Positions 43,787 through 54,189 of a stretch of DNA of 58,409 nucleotides are shown piece by piece. Both the position numbers and the translations under genes were made by a program. Source of the DNA: Comamonadaceae bacterium. GTDB taxonomy: Bacteria; Pseudomonadota; Gammaproteobacteria; Burkholderiales; Burkholderiaceae_C. The notes under the pieces were generated by a model. That model saw only the letters and a program-made list of their open reading frames with translations, had not been told where the DNA came from and ran no database searches. Position 1 is the first letter of the stretch. Each line of letters starts with the position of its first letter. The stretch spans positions 1-58,409 of the forward strand of contig CANBUY010000011.1 in the NCBI GenBank assembly GCA_947372745.1, in the 5' to 3' direction.

Positions 43787-44107
43787 ATGCTAATTGACTA
43801 TTACAAAGCGATAGAAGACAGCAGCCGAAAAATGCTGGAGGCCGCCAAGCATGAGGACTGGGAGCAGGTGGTGCGTTATGAGGGGGCTTGCGCCGTGCTC
43901 ATTGAGCAGTTGCGTGCTCGTGCGGCCAGCGAGGCCTTGCAACCTGGACAACAACTTGAAAAGTTAAAAATAATGCAGCGCATTTTGAAGAATGACGCGA
44001 TGATCCGGTTTTTGGCCGGGCCATGGAGTGACGATCCAGAGGTAATAAACTTTGAGTTCTTGCACAGCGGAACTATGTGTGTTGAGCCCTCGCTGACTTT
44101 TCATTAG
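43787..44107 (+). CDS. fliT: Flagellar protein FliT (FliD chaperone)
   Basis: Small helical protein of 106 residues. In enteric bacteria FliT binds FliD and also inhibits FlhDC. Conservation is low; helices MLIDYYKAIEDSSRKMLEAA and AGPWSDDP near the C-terminus, the size, and the place after fliS support the call. AAGGAG lies upstream of the ATG at 43787. Confidence 0.85.
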   Translation: MLIDYYKAIEDSSRKMLEAAKHEDWEQVVRYEGACAVLIEQLRARAASEALQPGQQLEKLKIMQRILKNDAMIRFLAGPWSDDPEVINFEFLHSGTMCVEPSLTFH

Positions 44108-44121
44108 GCCAAGGGATTCAT

Positions 44122-44439
44122 TTAAACCTGCATGTTCATGATGTCTGTATAGGCCTGAACCATGCGGTTACGCACATGAAGTGCCGCTTGAAAACCAATT
44201 TGTGCTTTCTGAATGGAAACCATGGTTTCTTCAAGTCCAACCTTGGGGTTGCCCATCTGAACCTCATTTTGCAGTCGGGTCGAGTTGTTTTGGCTGGCGC
44301 TTACTGACTTGAGCGCTGAAGACAGCGCGCCAGAAAAACTTTCTTCAAGCCCAATAGTCTCTGACTTTCCCGTATTGCGCAATGCTGATCCAGCGTCCCG
44401 CACATGAGGCATTTTTGTGGGTGAGAGTTTAAGGTCCAT
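44122..44439 (-). CDS. fliE: Flagellar hook-basal body protein FliE
   Basis: Joins the MS ring to the rod, 105 residues from the ATG at 44439. The C-terminal family signature is clear: PKVGLEETMVSIQKAQIGFQ followed by AALHVRNRMVQAYTDIMNMQV split at the last helix. An upstream ATG at 44472 would add 11 residues without family sequence. It is divergent from fliF, an arrangement common in proteobacteria. Confidence 0.94.
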   Translation of the reverse strand: MDLKLSPTKMPHVRDAGSALRNTGKSETIGLEESFSGALSSALKSVSASQNNSTRLQNEVQMGNPKVGLEETMVSIQKAQIGFQAALHVRNRMVQAYTDIMNMQV

Positions 44440-44600
44440 GGCTGTGGCTTGTTTGGGTAAAAGTGTTGCCACATGCTATCCAAAGCAGTACTGAGAGATC
44501 GATTTAAAGTAGCCCCTAAATAGCAGGCTTTTCCCCCCAACATGAGGGCGGGAACGTTGAATAATCATTTGGTTAGTGGTGCAAGTTCGTGCCTTTTTAA

Positions 44601-46283
44601 ATGAAAACAATGCAGCCTGCCAACACAATCATTACGGCTAATCCAAGTGCCGCTCCAAGATTTTCGGGTCTCACCAATACGCAAAAAATGCGTATGGGCC
44701 TTGGAATAGCTTTGTTTGTAGCTATTGGCGTGGTGGGATTGGTGATGGGGCGCCAGGCTGAGTGGCGAGTTTTGTATGCCAACTTGGCCGATAAGGATGG
44801 CGGTGCCATTGTGGCGCAGCTGTCGCAGATGAATATTCCCTATAAGCACGCGGATGGCGGTGGTGCCATATTGGTGCCAGCAGACAAGGTTTACGACACG
44901 CGTCTGCGCCTGGCTTCTCAGGGTCTACCTAAAGGAGCCGTGGGTGGTTTTGAAACTATTGATGCCAATCGTTTTGGAATGACGCAATTTCAAGAGCGTT
45001 TGGCATTTCAGCGTGGACTCGAGGGCGAATTGACTCGGTCTATACAGGCCTTGTCATCCGTTCAAAGTGCGCGTGTTCATTTGGCGCTACCCAATCAAAA
45101 CGGTTTCTTCAGAGAGCAGCAAAAGCCAACTGCTTCAGTGGTGGTCGGCCTGAATGCTGGGCGCACGCTGGACCGCGCCCAGTTGGCGGGCATCATTCAC
45201 TTGGTGTCATCCAGCGTTCCGGAAATGAATGCAAATTCAGTGAGCGTCTTGGATGACACTGGTAAGTTGCTCTCCAGTCCGCCAGAGAGTGCTGGGGCCC
45301 TAGGGGGGGCTGGAGGGGGCATCGATGCACAGCAGTTGCAAATAACACAGCAAATGGAGCAGCAGTACATGCGCCGAATACTGGATATTCTTGAGCCGGT
45401 AGTGGGGCGTGGAAATGTCAAGGCGCAGGTCACCGCTGAGCTTGACTTCACACAGTCAGAGTCAACGTCTGAATCACACAAGCCTGAATCAACCACCATC
45501 CGCAGTCAGCAAACCAGTGAGAGTACGAATGGCCAGGGTGCTTTGCCTTCAGGGGTGCCTGGTGCAGCAGCCAATCAGCCACCTGCAGCAAGTTCAGCCC
45601 CCGTTAATGGCCCCGCGCAAACGATGACCCCTGCGGGAAGTACCGCCAGCAGCGGGACCAAGAAGGAGTCAACAACGAATTATGAGGTTGATAGAACCAT
45701 CAAGATGGTTAAGGGTGGCACCAGTCTCGTTAAGCGGGTGAGTGCTGCTGTGGTGGTCAATCATCTGTCGGCCATAGATGCAAAAGGCAAGGTGACCACG
45801 ACGGCATTGACGGATGTACAGTTAGAAAAAATGACGGCCTTGGTGCGGGAGTCAATTGGGTTTAGCAAGGAACGTGGCGATTCAGTCAACCTGATGAACA
45901 CCCCATTTGTTGAAGATAAGCAAGTGCTTGTCGATTTGCCGTTTTGGAAGCAGCCAGAAGTTCAGGACCTAGCCAGAAATTTTGCCTGGCCATTCGGAAC
46001 TCTGCTTTTTGCACTTTTAGTTCTCGTGGGTGCGGTACGCCCTGGTATAAAAATGCTCAGCGAGGCGCAGAATAAATCTGCTAGCCATGTAGGGCAATTA
46101 GAAGCTATTTCTGAAGAAAATATTGGTCGGCCCCAACTGTTGGGGCAGGATAAAAGCCTCGCTTTAGAGGGGCCAAGCATCAGTGACTTGGCGATAGAAG
46201 ATGCCCGAAAACTAACCCGTGATAACCCGGTTGCTGTGGCGAATATTGTTAAGTCGTGGGTCAATGGCGAAGCTGCTGCCTAA
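44601..46283 (+). CDS. fliF: Flagellar MS-ring protein FliF
   Basis: Inner-membrane ring that starts basal body assembly, 560 residues. Two membrane helices lie near 33-52 and 455-475. The periplasmic ring-building motifs include EWRVLYANLADKDGGAIVAQ and FGMTQFQERLAFQRGLEGEL, SVQSARVHLALPNQNGFFRE. The C-terminal tail (AIEDARKLTRDNPVAVANIV) binds FliG. No good ribosome-binding site precedes the ATG at 44601; an ATG at 44610 is an alternative. First gene of the fliF-fliR run. Confidence 0.96.
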   Translation: MKTMQPANTIITANPSAAPRFSGLTNTQKMRMGLGIALFVAIGVVGLVMGRQAEWRVLYANLADKDGGAIVAQLSQMNIPYKHADGGGAILVPADKVYDTRLRLASQGLPKGAVGGFETIDANRFGMTQFQERLAFQRGLEGELTRSIQALSSVQSARVHLALPNQNGFFREQQKPTASVVVGLNAGRTLDRAQLAGIIHLVSSSVPEMNANSVSVLDDTGKLLSSPPESAGALGGAGGGIDAQQLQITQQMEQQYMRRILDILEPVVGRGNVKAQVTAELDFTQSESTSESHKPESTTIRSQQTSESTNGQGALPSGVPGAAANQPPAASSAPVNGPAQTMTPAGSTASSGTKKESTTNYEVDRTIKMVKGGTSLVKRVSAAVVVNHLSAIDAKGKVTTTALTDVQLEKMTALVRESIGFSKERGDSVNLMNTPFVEDKQVLVDLPFWKQPEVQDLARNFAWPFGTLLFALLVLVGAVRPGIKMLSEAQNKSASHVGQLEAISEENIGRPQLLGQDKSLALEGPSISDLAIEDARKLTRDNPVAVANIVKSWVNGEAAA

Positions 46284-46308
46284 AAGTAAATAAAGTATAT
46301 AAATAATT

Positions 46309-47310
46309 ATGTCGGAAAACGATAGCCTGCAAAATGCAGCCATTTTGATGATGTCTTTGGGTGAGGCGGAAGCAGCTGAGGTGTTCAAGCACTTGTCGCC
46401 GAAAGAGGTTCAAAAATTAGGAGAAGCCATTGCCAAAACAAAGGTGGTAACGCGTGAAAAAGTCGATGAAGTCGTTGAAAAATTTACGAGAATAGCAGCA
46501 GCACACAGCTTGCTCGTATCTGATTCTGGTGACTATGTACGCACGGTTCTAAAGCTTGCATTGGGTGACGATAAGGCAGCACTGCTCATCGATCGAATTT
46601 TGCAAGGGGGAGATGTATCGGGCATTGAGAGTTTGAAGTGGATGGAGCCAGCTTCAGTTGCTGAAATGCTGCGCAACGAGCACCCTCAAATCGTGGCGGC
46701 TATCCTGGTTCATTTGGACTTTGACCAGGCGGCTGATGTCATCAAGCTATTTAACGAGCGCCAACGTAATGAGGTCATGCTGCGCGTGGCGACGATGGAA
46801 GGGATTCAACCTTCTGCACTCAAAGATTTGAACGAGATTTTGTTTAAAGTGCTTGCCGGTGGCGACAAGGTGAGAAAGTCGTCACTGGGCGGTGTCAAGA
46901 CCGCCGCTGAAATGATCAATCTAATGGGAACAGCGATTGAGGGAGCCGTGATTGAATCAATCAGGGAGCATGACCCAGAGTTGGCGCAGAAGATCATGGA
47001 CAAAATGTTTGTCTTTGATGATGTCAATAAACTGGACGACAAAGCGATTCAATTGATTTTGAAAGAAGTGGCGACAGATGCTTTGACGGTGGCGCTTAAA
47101 GGCGCGCAGCCAGCGCTCAAGGATAAATTTCTCGCCAATATGTCATCACGCGCAGCCGAAAATCTCAAGGAAGATCTTGAGTCAAGAGGACCTATGCGTT
47201 TGTCTGAGGTCGAGGCGCAGCAGAAAGAGATTTTAAAGGTGGTGCGCCGCTTGGCCGACGAAGGAACTATCGTGTTGGGTGGAGGTGGCAATGAGGATGC
47301 GATGGTCTGA
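46309..47310 (+). CDS. fliG: Flagellar motor switch protein FliG
   Basis: Rotor subunit that contacts the stator, 333 residues. N-terminal domain LQNAAILMMSLGEAEAAEVF, middle EHPQIVAAILVHLDFDQAAD (EHPQ motif), and C-terminal torque helix MSSRAAENLKEDLESRGPMR with its charged residues are all present. An A/T-rich leader without a clear Shine-Dalgarno precedes the start. The stop overlaps the fliH start codon. Confidence 0.97.
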   Translation: MSENDSLQNAAILMMSLGEAEAAEVFKHLSPKEVQKLGEAIAKTKVVTREKVDEVVEKFTRIAAAHSLLVSDSGDYVRTVLKLALGDDKAALLIDRILQGGDVSGIESLKWMEPASVAEMLRNEHPQIVAAILVHLDFDQAADVIKLFNERQRNEVMLRVATMEGIQPSALKDLNEILFKVLAGGDKVRKSSLGGVKTAAEMINLMGTAIEGAVIESIREHDPELAQKIMDKMFVFDDVNKLDDKAIQLILKEVATDALTVALKGAQPALKDKFLANMSSRAAENLKEDLESRGPMRLSEVEAQQKEILKVVRRLADEGTIVLGGGGNEDAMV

Positions 47311-47993
47311 TGATGCGTAATTACAATCGTTTTATTCCAGGTGAAGAGATTGGCGAAGTTGAGCCCTGGCGCTTTGGATCTGTAGGTGTGCCCGGTGTGT
47401 TACTGGGTGTGCAAAAAAAAGAAATGAGTGATGAAAAAGAATTGCTCGTTTCGGATGAAGTAAGACAAGCTGGCTTTGCAGATGGTTTTTCACAGGGACA
47501 TGCTCAAGCAGTATTGGAAACGCAGAAGCAAATCGCAGATTACATTGACAACGAGGGCCGTGCACAAGCTGCAAGCTTCGCACAATTGATGGCTTCTGTG
47601 CAAGAACAACTGGCCAATGCCGATCAGGTTTTAGCAAATGGTGTGTTGACATTGGCGTGTGAGATTGCGCGTCAAATATTGCACCATGAAATATCGGTCA
47701 ATGTTGAGGCTGTAAAGCCAGTCATCGCACAAGGACTGACCTTGCTGACGGGGGACGGGAAAAAGGCAAAAATAAGATTAAATCCCTTTGATTATGATGA
47801 GCTGAAGGATCGCTTGGCAATAGAATTTGAGCCCTTGATATTGCAGTTGGTGTCTGATTCTTCGGTGTCATGTGGCGGCTGTTTAATTGAATCCAGCGAC
47901 ACGATCATAGACGCGACCATCGAGAAAAGATGGTCGCGAACCTTGGCAAGTTTAGGGCTTCATGCAGATTGGGGATGTGACGATGAAGCGTGA
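47310..47993 (+). CDS. fliH: Flagellar export ATPase regulator FliH
   Basis: Negative regulator and membrane linker of FliI, 227 residues. The glycine/glutamine-rich helix [20 protein letters not shown] (GxxxG-like) and the C-terminal fold ([40 protein letters not shown]) identify it. Its ATG shares a base with the fliG stop. Confidence 0.94.
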   Translation: MMRNYNRFIPGEEIGEVEPWRFGSVGVPGVLLGVQKKEMSDEKELLVSDEVRQAGFADGFSQGHAQAVLETQKQIADYIDNEGRAQAASFAQLMASVQEQLANADQVLANGVLTLACEIARQILHHEISVNVEAVKPVIAQGLTLLTGDGKKAKIRLNPFDYDELKDRLAIEFEPLILQLVSDSSVSCGGCLIESSDTIIDATIEKRWSRTLASLGLHADWGCDDEA

Positions 47994-49395
47994 TCCAGTC
48001 CCCTGGCAATCATTTTTAGATCATGCAAAAAATAGGATTAAGTGCGGTGAATCACTTGAGGTGAGTGGGAAACTCACACGTCTCACAGGGTTGGTACTTG
48101 AGGCGTCCGGGCTGCGTGTTGCCGTTGGTTCTCAGTGTGTCGTTTCAATGCCTAAGCAAGCAGGCGTATTAGCCGAGGTTGTTGGATTTTCAGATACTAA
48201 AGCCTATTTGATGCCCGCAGGCGATATACATGGATTGTCTTGCGGTGCCACGGTGGGGCAGGCTGAAACCTATGTATCTATTCCCAATCTTTCTGATGAT
48301 TTGAATGCACCTGTGACGGCCCGTAATGGTGCTTTACTCTTACCCCTTGGGTTAGGTTTATTAGGGCGGGTGGTCGATGCTCAGGGAAATCCGATGGATC
48401 ACAAGGGACCTATTCAAGGCGCGGTAGCCTTGCCGATGGATCGCAAACAAATTAACGCCATGGATCGGGATCCAGTGCGCGAGTCGCTAGATACCGGCGT
48501 GCGGGCTATCAATGCACTCCTGACCATTGGGCGTGGCCAGCGGATTGGCTTATTTGCCGGGTCAGGCGTGGGTAAAAGTGTGTTGCTCGGGATGATGGCG
48601 CGTTACACCGAGGCAGACGTGATTGTGGTGGGCTTGATTGGTGAGCGGGGGCGTGAAGTCAAAGAGTTCATTGAAGATATCTTGGGCGAGGAGGGTATTG
48701 CCAGAGCCGTGGTCGTGGCAGCACCCGCAGATGAACCCCCAATTTTGAGAATGCAAGGGGCCGCGTACGCCACGGCAATTGCCGAAAATTATAGGGATAA
48801 AGGGCTTCATGTTCTGCTGCTCATGGACTCGTTGACGCGCTATGCGATGGCGCAGCGAGAAATTGCATTGGCCATTGGAGAGCCACCGGCGACCAAGGGA
48901 TATCCACCTTCTTGCTTTGCAAAACTCCCCAAGCTGGTGGAGCGAAGTGGTAATGGGTTGAAAGGTGTGGGGTCGATCACTGCTTTTTATACGGTGCTTA
49001 CCGAAGGCGATGACCAGCAAGATCCGATTGCAGATGCCGCGCGAGCCATATTGGATGGCCATATTGTGCTGTCCCGTGCTTTGGCTGAATCAGGACATTT
49101 TCCGGCGATTGATATTGAGCAGTCAACGTCGCGGGTGATGCACAACGTGGTTTCGCCTATGCATTTTGAGTTGGCACGTCGCTACCGAGCTATTAGTGCG
49201 CGCTTTGAAAAGGGCCGCGATCTGGTTCAGATTGGCGCGTATGTGAGCGGCTCTGATCCTGCGTTGGATGAGGCGATTCAAAAGCATGAGCAGATGGCGA
49301 AATTTCTTCAACAAGCGATGTATGAATCATCGACCATGGCAGCCAGCCTGAGTGAGATGAGTGATGCTATTTCTTCGAAGGATTTACGACGATGA
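47983..49395 (+). CDS. fliI: Flagellum-specific ATPase FliI
   Basis: Rotary-type ATPase of the export apparatus, 470 residues from the ATG at 47983, which has GGGGA upstream and overlaps the fliH end by 11 bases; an ATG at 47962 would add seven residues. The P-loop AGSGVGKS is at 192-199, with [36 protein letters not shown] and the ATPase signature [15 protein letters not shown]. It overlaps fliJ by four bases. Confidence 0.96.
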   Translation: MKRDPVPWQSFLDHAKNRIKCGESLEVSGKLTRLTGLVLEASGLRVAVGSQCVVSMPKQAGVLAEVVGFSDTKAYLMPAGDIHGLSCGATVGQAETYVSIPNLSDDLNAPVTARNGALLLPLGLGLLGRVVDAQGNPMDHKGPIQGAVALPMDRKQINAMDRDPVRESLDTGVRAINALLTIGRGQRIGLFAGSGVGKSVLLGMMARYTEADVIVVGLIGERGREVKEFIEDILGEEGIARAVVVAAPADEPPILRMQGAAYATAIAENYRDKGLHVLLLMDSLTRYAMAQREIALAIGEPPATKGYPPSCFAKLPKLVERSGNGLKGVGSITAFYTVLTEGDDQQDPIADAARAILDGHIVLSRALAESGHFPAIDIEQSTSRVMHNVVSPMHFELARRYRAISARFEKGRDLVQIGAYVSGSDPALDEAIQKHEQMAKFLQQAMYESSTMAASLSEMSDAISSKDLRR

Positions 49396-49841
49396 GTTCA
49401 CTTAAAAGTATCGTTTTTGCGATAGGGATGACTTGCCAGAAACGTGACGCTCAAGTACAGATTGTTAATCGATACAAGCGTGTTTTAGCCTTTGCAAATG
49501 AGCAGATGAGCCAGTTGAACAGTTATGCGCAAGAAACGAGTGATAAATGGCGTGTTTCATCGCAAAGAGGGACGAGCCCGGAGCTGATGTGCCACCATTA
49601 TCAGTTTATGGCAAGACTGCAGGATGCCATTATTTTACAAACGGATGTGCTCGACCAAGCGGAGCGTGATGTTCAAAGCGCACATGAAAATTATCTCGAA
49701 GCTGAGATGCAACTTGCAAGTTTCGAGTTGATGAAAAAAAAACTTCAGTTGGACATTGATGTGAAATTGTCACGTAGGGATCAAAAACAGACAGATGAAT
49801 TTGCGGCAACCCGAAAAATAAAAAACTATGAAACTTTGTAA
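49392..49841 (+). CDS. fliJ: Flagellar export protein FliJ
   Basis: Coiled-coil stalk of the export ATPase, 149 residues and helical almost throughout. Sequence conservation is weak, but the two-helix hairpin ([20 protein letters not shown] and [20 protein letters not shown] with MKKKLQL), length and position right after fliI fit FliJ. GC content falls here compared with the left part of the window. Confidence 0.9.
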   Translation: MSSLKSIVFAIGMTCQKRDAQVQIVNRYKRVLAFANEQMSQLNSYAQETSDKWRVSSQRGTSPELMCHHYQFMARLQDAIILQTDVLDQAERDVQSAHENYLEAEMQLASFELMKKKLQLDIDVKLSRRDQKQTDEFAATRKIKNYETL

Positions 49842-49856
49842 CACACAAGGTGCGCG

Positions 49857-50927
49857 ATGATTATTGAAAATACAGTTGGGTGTCTGTCAAAAAAAATAGC
49901 GAGGGATATTGAGCCTAAAGTGCACAGCGCAGAGGGTGTATCTTTAGCAGTTGAATCGGAGCCAGACGAGGAGCGATTTTCCAAGTTATTGGAAAAAGCA
50001 GCTTTTGACGATGAACACCCCAGTGCGGTAGAGATTGCCATGCCAAGCACCACGCCCGAGGCGCCGCCGGTTCCAGTGCATGTCTTCAACTTTGAATTGC
50101 TCGTTAGGGATCGAAAAGCTAATCTAAGTGCAGAAGGAAAAGTGCAGGGACATGAGAATAAACTTGCTTTAAATAGCGTTGAACTTGCGCCGGACAATGG
50201 GGGTGTGCCTGCATTGTTGGTGGAGCAATTGAGTGGAAAGATTGAGCAGCAAGGCGTCACACAAAAAACGGATGATAAGAAAAATAAATTCACGGAGCTT
50301 GAATTCAATTTGTTGGATGTGGCATCACAGTTGAGCCCTGACCTGGTCACTATAAAAAGTACAGTTTCAATGGGGTCGGTTGATGACCCTGATCGTGCAT
50401 CCAAGGTGCTGGAAGTTGCTCCGACCTCCAAGTGGGCGGAGCCTATTTTTCAAATACTCGAGTCTGTGTCAGATTCGCCAGTTGCCTCCGCCCATGGATC
50501 AGAAATAGGCATGTCTACAGGTGCTGAGGCATTTCCTCAGGTTGAAACCCCATCATTTTGGACCACCAATGGGATCCAGAATCTGGCGATGACGCTTGAC
50601 GGTCAAGGGGATGCGCCCATTGAGGTCAAAATTTCTCTTTCAGGCTTGGATGCCCGTGTTGATATTCGCACGGACCATGCAGCACTGCGTCAAATGATTG
50701 AGGGTTCTGTGCAAGATATTAAAGATCAACTTCGTGGCGAAGGTCTTTCGCTGTCAGCTGTTTCTGTGGGTGCTGGGTTTCAGGGAAGAAATTCTGAGCA
50801 AACGCCAGATCAAAAAAACAAGTCCGTTCCAGATAGCGCCTATTTCAAGGGTCAAACCCTCGATCGCTTAAGCCTGGTGCACCTGCCCGCCTCCCAAACA
50901 GGAAGAAAACTTAGTGTTTTTGTATAA
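49857..50927 (+). CDS. fliK: Flagellar hook-length control protein FliK
   Basis: Secreted ruler that triggers the FlhB switch, 356 residues. The N-terminal two thirds are poorly conserved and disordered-looking. The C-terminal globular region (APIEVKISLSGLDARVDIRT, MIEGSVQDIKDQLRGEGLSL, SAVSVGAG) is the conserved part of FliK. Place between fliJ and fliL supports the name. A 112-base spacer before fliL is the largest gap in this run. Confidence 0.88.
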   Translation: MIIENTVGCLSKKIARDIEPKVHSAEGVSLAVESEPDEERFSKLLEKAAFDDEHPSAVEIAMPSTTPEAPPVPVHVFNFELLVRDRKANLSAEGKVQGHENKLALNSVELAPDNGGVPALLVEQLSGKIEQQGVTQKTDDKKNKFTELEFNLLDVASQLSPDLVTIKSTVSMGSVDDPDRASKVLEVAPTSKWAEPIFQILESVSDSPVASAHGSEIGMSTGAEAFPQVETPSFWTTNGIQNLAMTLDGQGDAPIEVKISLSGLDARVDIRTDHAALRQMIEGSVQDIKDQLRGEGLSLSAVSVGAGFQGRNSEQTPDQKNKSVPDSAYFKGQTLDRLSLVHLPASQTGRKLSVFV

Positions 50928-51039
50928 ATTAATTGAGATATTGGTTAAATGAAAGCTGGGTGTTCCCGTGCCTGATTAAAGCGTTGCAAGGGCTGGTTTC
51001 CATAATAATTAATTCAACAGAATTGATTGGAGATAAAGA

Positions 51040-51633
51040 GTGGCCACGAAACCTGACGCTGACAAGGCAGAAGCCAGCGATGTAGAGATCAAGCCGAAAA
51101 AAAGCAAAACAAAACTGCTGATTGTGGTGATTGTTGCTTTGCTTTTAACTTTGGCAGGTGGTGCTGGTGCTTGGGTATATATCAGCAAAAAGAATGCTGC
51201 TGAGGCTGATCCTGATGCGGTGGCGCACGAAGTTAAGAAGTCCCCACCTGTTTTTCTGGCTTTGGACAATATGGTGATCAATCTTGCTGATGTTGGGGGT
51301 GAAAAGGTTGCTCAGGTTGGTATCACGCTTGAGTTGATTGATTCAAAGGGGTCTGACAAAGTCAAGGTTTATCTGCCTTTAATCCGCAGTCGAATTCTTC
51401 TGCTAATTTCACAGCGTGATTCGGTGGAGCTATTGTCGTTAGCTGGTAAAGAGAAGTTAGCTGCTGATTTGCTGGTTGAAGCCATTCGCCCATTTTTGCA
51501 AGAGACTGACGCCAAGCACGTTGCTTCTGAGTCGCCTAAAGAGGCTAAAGTAAAAAAGAAGTCGGCTGATAAAGCACATGCTGACGATATTCCGGTGACT
51601 GGCGTTCATTTCTATAGTTTCATCATTCAGTAA
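51040..51633 (+). CDS. fliL: Flagellar basal body-associated protein FliL
   Basis: Membrane protein around the stator, 197 residues. A Lys-rich N-terminus is followed by one membrane helix (LLIVVIVALLLTLAGGAGAW) and a periplasmic domain with FLALDNMVINLADVGGEKVA and LPLIRSRILLLISQRDSVEL. A Lys-rich stretch near 165-185 (KVKKKSADK) precedes the usual C-terminal GVHFYSFIIQ. The start is GTG with TTGGAG upstream. Confidence 0.94.
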   Translation: MATKPDADKAEASDVEIKPKKSKTKLLIVVIVALLLTLAGGAGAWVYISKKNAAEADPDAVAHEVKKSPPVFLALDNMVINLADVGGEKVAQVGITLELIDSKGSDKVKVYLPLIRSRILLLISQRDSVELLSLAGKEKLAADLLVEAIRPFLQETDAKHVASESPKEAKVKKKSADKAHADDIPVTGVHFYSFIIQ

Positions 51634-51639
51634 TCGCTC

Positions 51640-52629
51640 ATGACTGAATCTTTTTTATCGCAGGACGAAGTTGATGCCCTCTTGGAGGTTGTGACTGGCG
51701 AGAGCCAAAAGCTGACGGAGCAGGTACATGACAAGGGTGAGGTTAGAAATTATGATATTTCCAGTCAAGAACGCATTGTGCGTGGTCGGATGCCGACCAT
51801 GGAAATTGTTAATGAGCGATTTGCAAGAAATCTACGCTTAGGCTTATTCAATTTCATCAGAAAAAGTCCAGAGATATCCATTGGCCCCGTGATGGTTCGG
51901 CGTTACAGCGCATTTTTGAGTGAAATAGCGGTGCCGACAAATTTCAATATTGTGGCGGTTCGTCCCTTGCGAGGGAGTGGCTTGATTGTTTGTGAGCCCT
52001 CCTTGGTTTTTGGAATGATTGACACTTTATATGGGGGCATAGGAAAGTTTCAGGCCAGAATTGAGGGCCGTGATTTTTCAGCCACTGAGCAGCGCGTCAT
52101 TAACCGCTTGGTTGACGTCATTACTCAAGAGTATAAAAAAGCCTGGAAGGGTATTTATCCGCTTGAGCTCGATTACCAGCGATCAGAGATGCAACCTCAG
52201 TTTGCCAATATCGCCACACCCAGTGAGATTGTGATTTCAAGTTCATTCCAGCTTGAAATTGGGGATATATCTGGTGCGATCCATTTCTGTATTCCATACG
52301 CAACGCTTGAGCCTATTCGGGACGTACTTTATTCGTCAACACAAGGTGATTCGATTGAAGTGGATCGTCGTTGGGTCAGTGTTTTGACTGAAGAAATTCA
52401 GGCTGCCGAAATTACGCTGGTGGCAGAGTTGGCCCGTGCCGACACCACCATTGAGCAATTGTTGTCTATGAAGTCGGGGGATTTTATTGAGCTTGATCGC
52501 TTGCCAAAAATTCAGGTGGCCGTTGAGGGTGTGCCTATATTTGAGTGTCAATACGGGACACACAACGCAAAGTATGCAGTTCGGATCGATAAATGTTTAA
52601 GAGGTAATGACCTCGGATGGAGAGATTAA
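51640..52629 (+). CDS. fliM: Flagellar motor switch protein FliM
   Basis: Switch subunit that binds CheY-P, 329 residues. The N-terminal CheY-binding motif LSQDEVDALL is present, with the middle domain (GLFNFIRKSPEISIGPVMVR, FGMIDTLYGGIGKFQARIEG) and a C-terminal SpoA-type domain (LLSMKSGDFIELDRLPKIQV). It lies 6 bases after fliL and 2 bases before the fliN start. Confidence 0.97.
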   Translation: MTESFLSQDEVDALLEVVTGESQKLTEQVHDKGEVRNYDISSQERIVRGRMPTMEIVNERFARNLRLGLFNFIRKSPEISIGPVMVRRYSAFLSEIAVPTNFNIVAVRPLRGSGLIVCEPSLVFGMIDTLYGGIGKFQARIEGRDFSATEQRVINRLVDVITQEYKKAWKGIYPLELDYQRSEMQPQFANIATPSEIVISSSFQLEIGDISGAIHFCIPYATLEPIRDVLYSSTQGDSIEVDRRWVSVLTEEIQAAEITLVAELARADTTIEQLLSMKSGDFIELDRLPKIQVAVEGVPIFECQYGTHNAKYAVRIDKCLRGNDLGWRD

Positions 52630-52631
52630 CT

Positions 52632-53066
52632 ATGACAACTGAAGGAAAACTTAGCACTGATGAGGGTTTGTCTGATTGGGCAGAGGCATTGGCTGAGCAG
52701 AAAGAGGGCGCGCCAGGAAGCGCTAACCCTGAAGATGAGTCGGGTAGTGTCTTGTCAGGAAAAGCTTCGCGCGCTTTTTCATCTAGTGGTGATGCACGCA
52801 TCAACGATATCAATATGGTGTTGGATATTCCTGTCCAACTGTCTGTTGAATTGGGTAGAACCAAGGTTCCAATCAAGCACATTCTTCAGCTTGGTCAGGG
52901 TTCTGTTGTTGAGCTGGATGCTTTGGCTGGCGAGCCTATGGATGTGTTGGTCAATGGTTACTTGATTGCGCAGGGTGAAGTAGTGGTGGTTAACGATAAA
53001 TTTGGCATTCGCTTGACGGATGTAGTAACGCCTTCCGAGCGCTTGCGTCGGGTTAGTAAGGGGTAA
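52632..53066 (+). CDS. fliN: Flagellar motor switch protein FliN
   Basis: C-ring subunit, 144 residues from the ATG at 52632. The SpoA domain is typical: INMVLDIPVQLSVELGRTKV, LQLGQGSVVELDALAGEPMD, GEVVVVNDKFGIRLTDVVT. The N-terminal 60 residues are an acidic, disordered extension. An in-frame start inside fliM at 52617 is less likely. Confidence 0.96.
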   Translation: MTTEGKLSTDEGLSDWAEALAEQKEGAPGSANPEDESGSVLSGKASRAFSSSGDARINDINMVLDIPVQLSVELGRTKVPIKHILQLGQGSVVELDALAGEPMDVLVNGYLIAQGEVVVVNDKFGIRLTDVVTPSERLRRVSKG

Positions 53067-53074
53067 CGCTGCTT

Positions 53075-53407
53075 ATGACATCAACACTCTTTCTTATGGC
53101 GCTCTTAGTGCTGGCTATCGCGTTGATTCCTTATGGCATCAAGTGGCTTAAAAAGCGGTCTGCCCTGGGCGGTATGGGTGGTATGGATGCTTCGCGCATT
53201 GTTTCAGCGATTGCTGTAGGCGCACATCAGCGCGTGCTTGTATTGGAAGTGGGGCCTCCACATGCACGTGTCTGGCTTACGCTGGGTGTGACCGCTTCGG
53301 CAATTAATTGTCTGCATAAGTCGGTTCTTTTGTCCTCAACGGAGGGTGGTGCCAGCGATGCTTCAGAGAAGCTTCTGGTTGATAAATGGAATGAAAGTCG
53401 CGAATGA
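53075..53407 (+). CDS. fliO: Flagellar biosynthesis protein FliO
   Basis: Small membrane protein that helps FliP pore assembly, 110 residues. One N-terminal helix ([21 protein letters not shown] split by TS) and a cytoplasmic part with [19 protein letters not shown], the conserved region of FliO. It overlaps fliP by four bases. Confidence 0.9.
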   Translation: MTSTLFLMALLVLAIALIPYGIKWLKKRSALGGMGGMDASRIVSAIAVGAHQRVLVLEVGPPHARVWLTLGVTASAINCLHKSVLLSSTEGGASDASEKLLVDKWNESRE

Positions 53408-54180
53408 CGGGCCAACCTTTTTTGAATATGCTCAAGTTTCCGTGGCTTGTTAAAGCATGCGCACTTTTTTTGACGACATTGCCTTTGCTTACTGCTGCGC
53501 AGTCGGGTGGCCAGTTGCCTCTTTTGGTGGGGGCGGGCGGTTCAGGAATGAGTTTTTCCGTGCCTGTGCAGACCTTGCTTTTTTTTACAGCGCTGTCATT
53601 TTTACCCGCTGTATTACTCATGATGACTGGGTTTACGCGGATCGTGATTGTTTTGTCTTTGCTGCGTCAGGCCTTGGGAACGCAGTCCGCTCCGCCTAAT
53701 CAAATTGTGATTGGCTTGTCATTGTTCCTTACTTTTTTTGTGATGGGTCCGACCATTGATAAGGTCTATAGTGAGGCCTATCTTCCCTACACAAAAAATG
53801 CCATTTCCTTTGAGCAAGCACTGCTCAATGGTGAAGATCCGGTTCGCCAGTTTATGAGCAAGCAAACAAGGCAATCGGATTTAGCCCTATTCGTTAAGCT
53901 GGCCAAGCTGGATGTTAAAACCAATGCACAAAATGCGCCCATTCGGGTCCTGGTGCCTGCGTTTGTCATCAGCGAGCTTAAGTCGGCTTTTCAAATTGGC
54001 TTTATGATTTTTATTCCATTTTTAGTCATCGATATTGTGGTTGCCAGTGTTCTGATGTCATTGGGAATGATGATGCTGTCGCCCGTGCTGGTGGCTTTGC
54101 CTTTTAAGCTCATGTTATTTGTATTGGCTGATGGCTGGAATCTACTCATTGGTTCTTTGGCTTCCAGCTTTGCTACCTGA
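53404..54180 (+). CDS. fliP: Flagellar export gate protein FliP
   Basis: Core of the export pore, 258 residues. A cleavable-type signal peptide ([16 protein letters not shown]) is followed by four membrane segments and the signatures [20 protein letters not shown] and [20 protein letters not shown], then [20 protein letters not shown] near the end. It overlaps fliO and is 9 bases before fliQ. Confidence 0.97.
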   Translation: MTGQPFLNMLKFPWLVKACALFLTTLPLLTAAQSGGQLPLLVGAGGSGMSFSVPVQTLLFFTALSFLPAVLLMMTGFTRIVIVLSLLRQALGTQSAPPNQIVIGLSLFLTFFVMGPTIDKVYSEAYLPYTKNAISFEQALLNGEDPVRQFMSKQTRQSDLALFVKLAKLDVKTNAQNAPIRVLVPAFVISELKSAFQIGFMIFIPFLVIDIVVASVLMSLGMMMLSPVLVALPFKLMLFVLADGWNLLIGSLASSFAT

Positions 54181-54189
54181 GGCTTAATT

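Noticed and set aside
51040-51060. Alternative reading of fliL as starting later than the GTG
   Set aside because: No ATG lies near the N-terminus before the membrane helix, and TTGGAG is well placed for the GTG.
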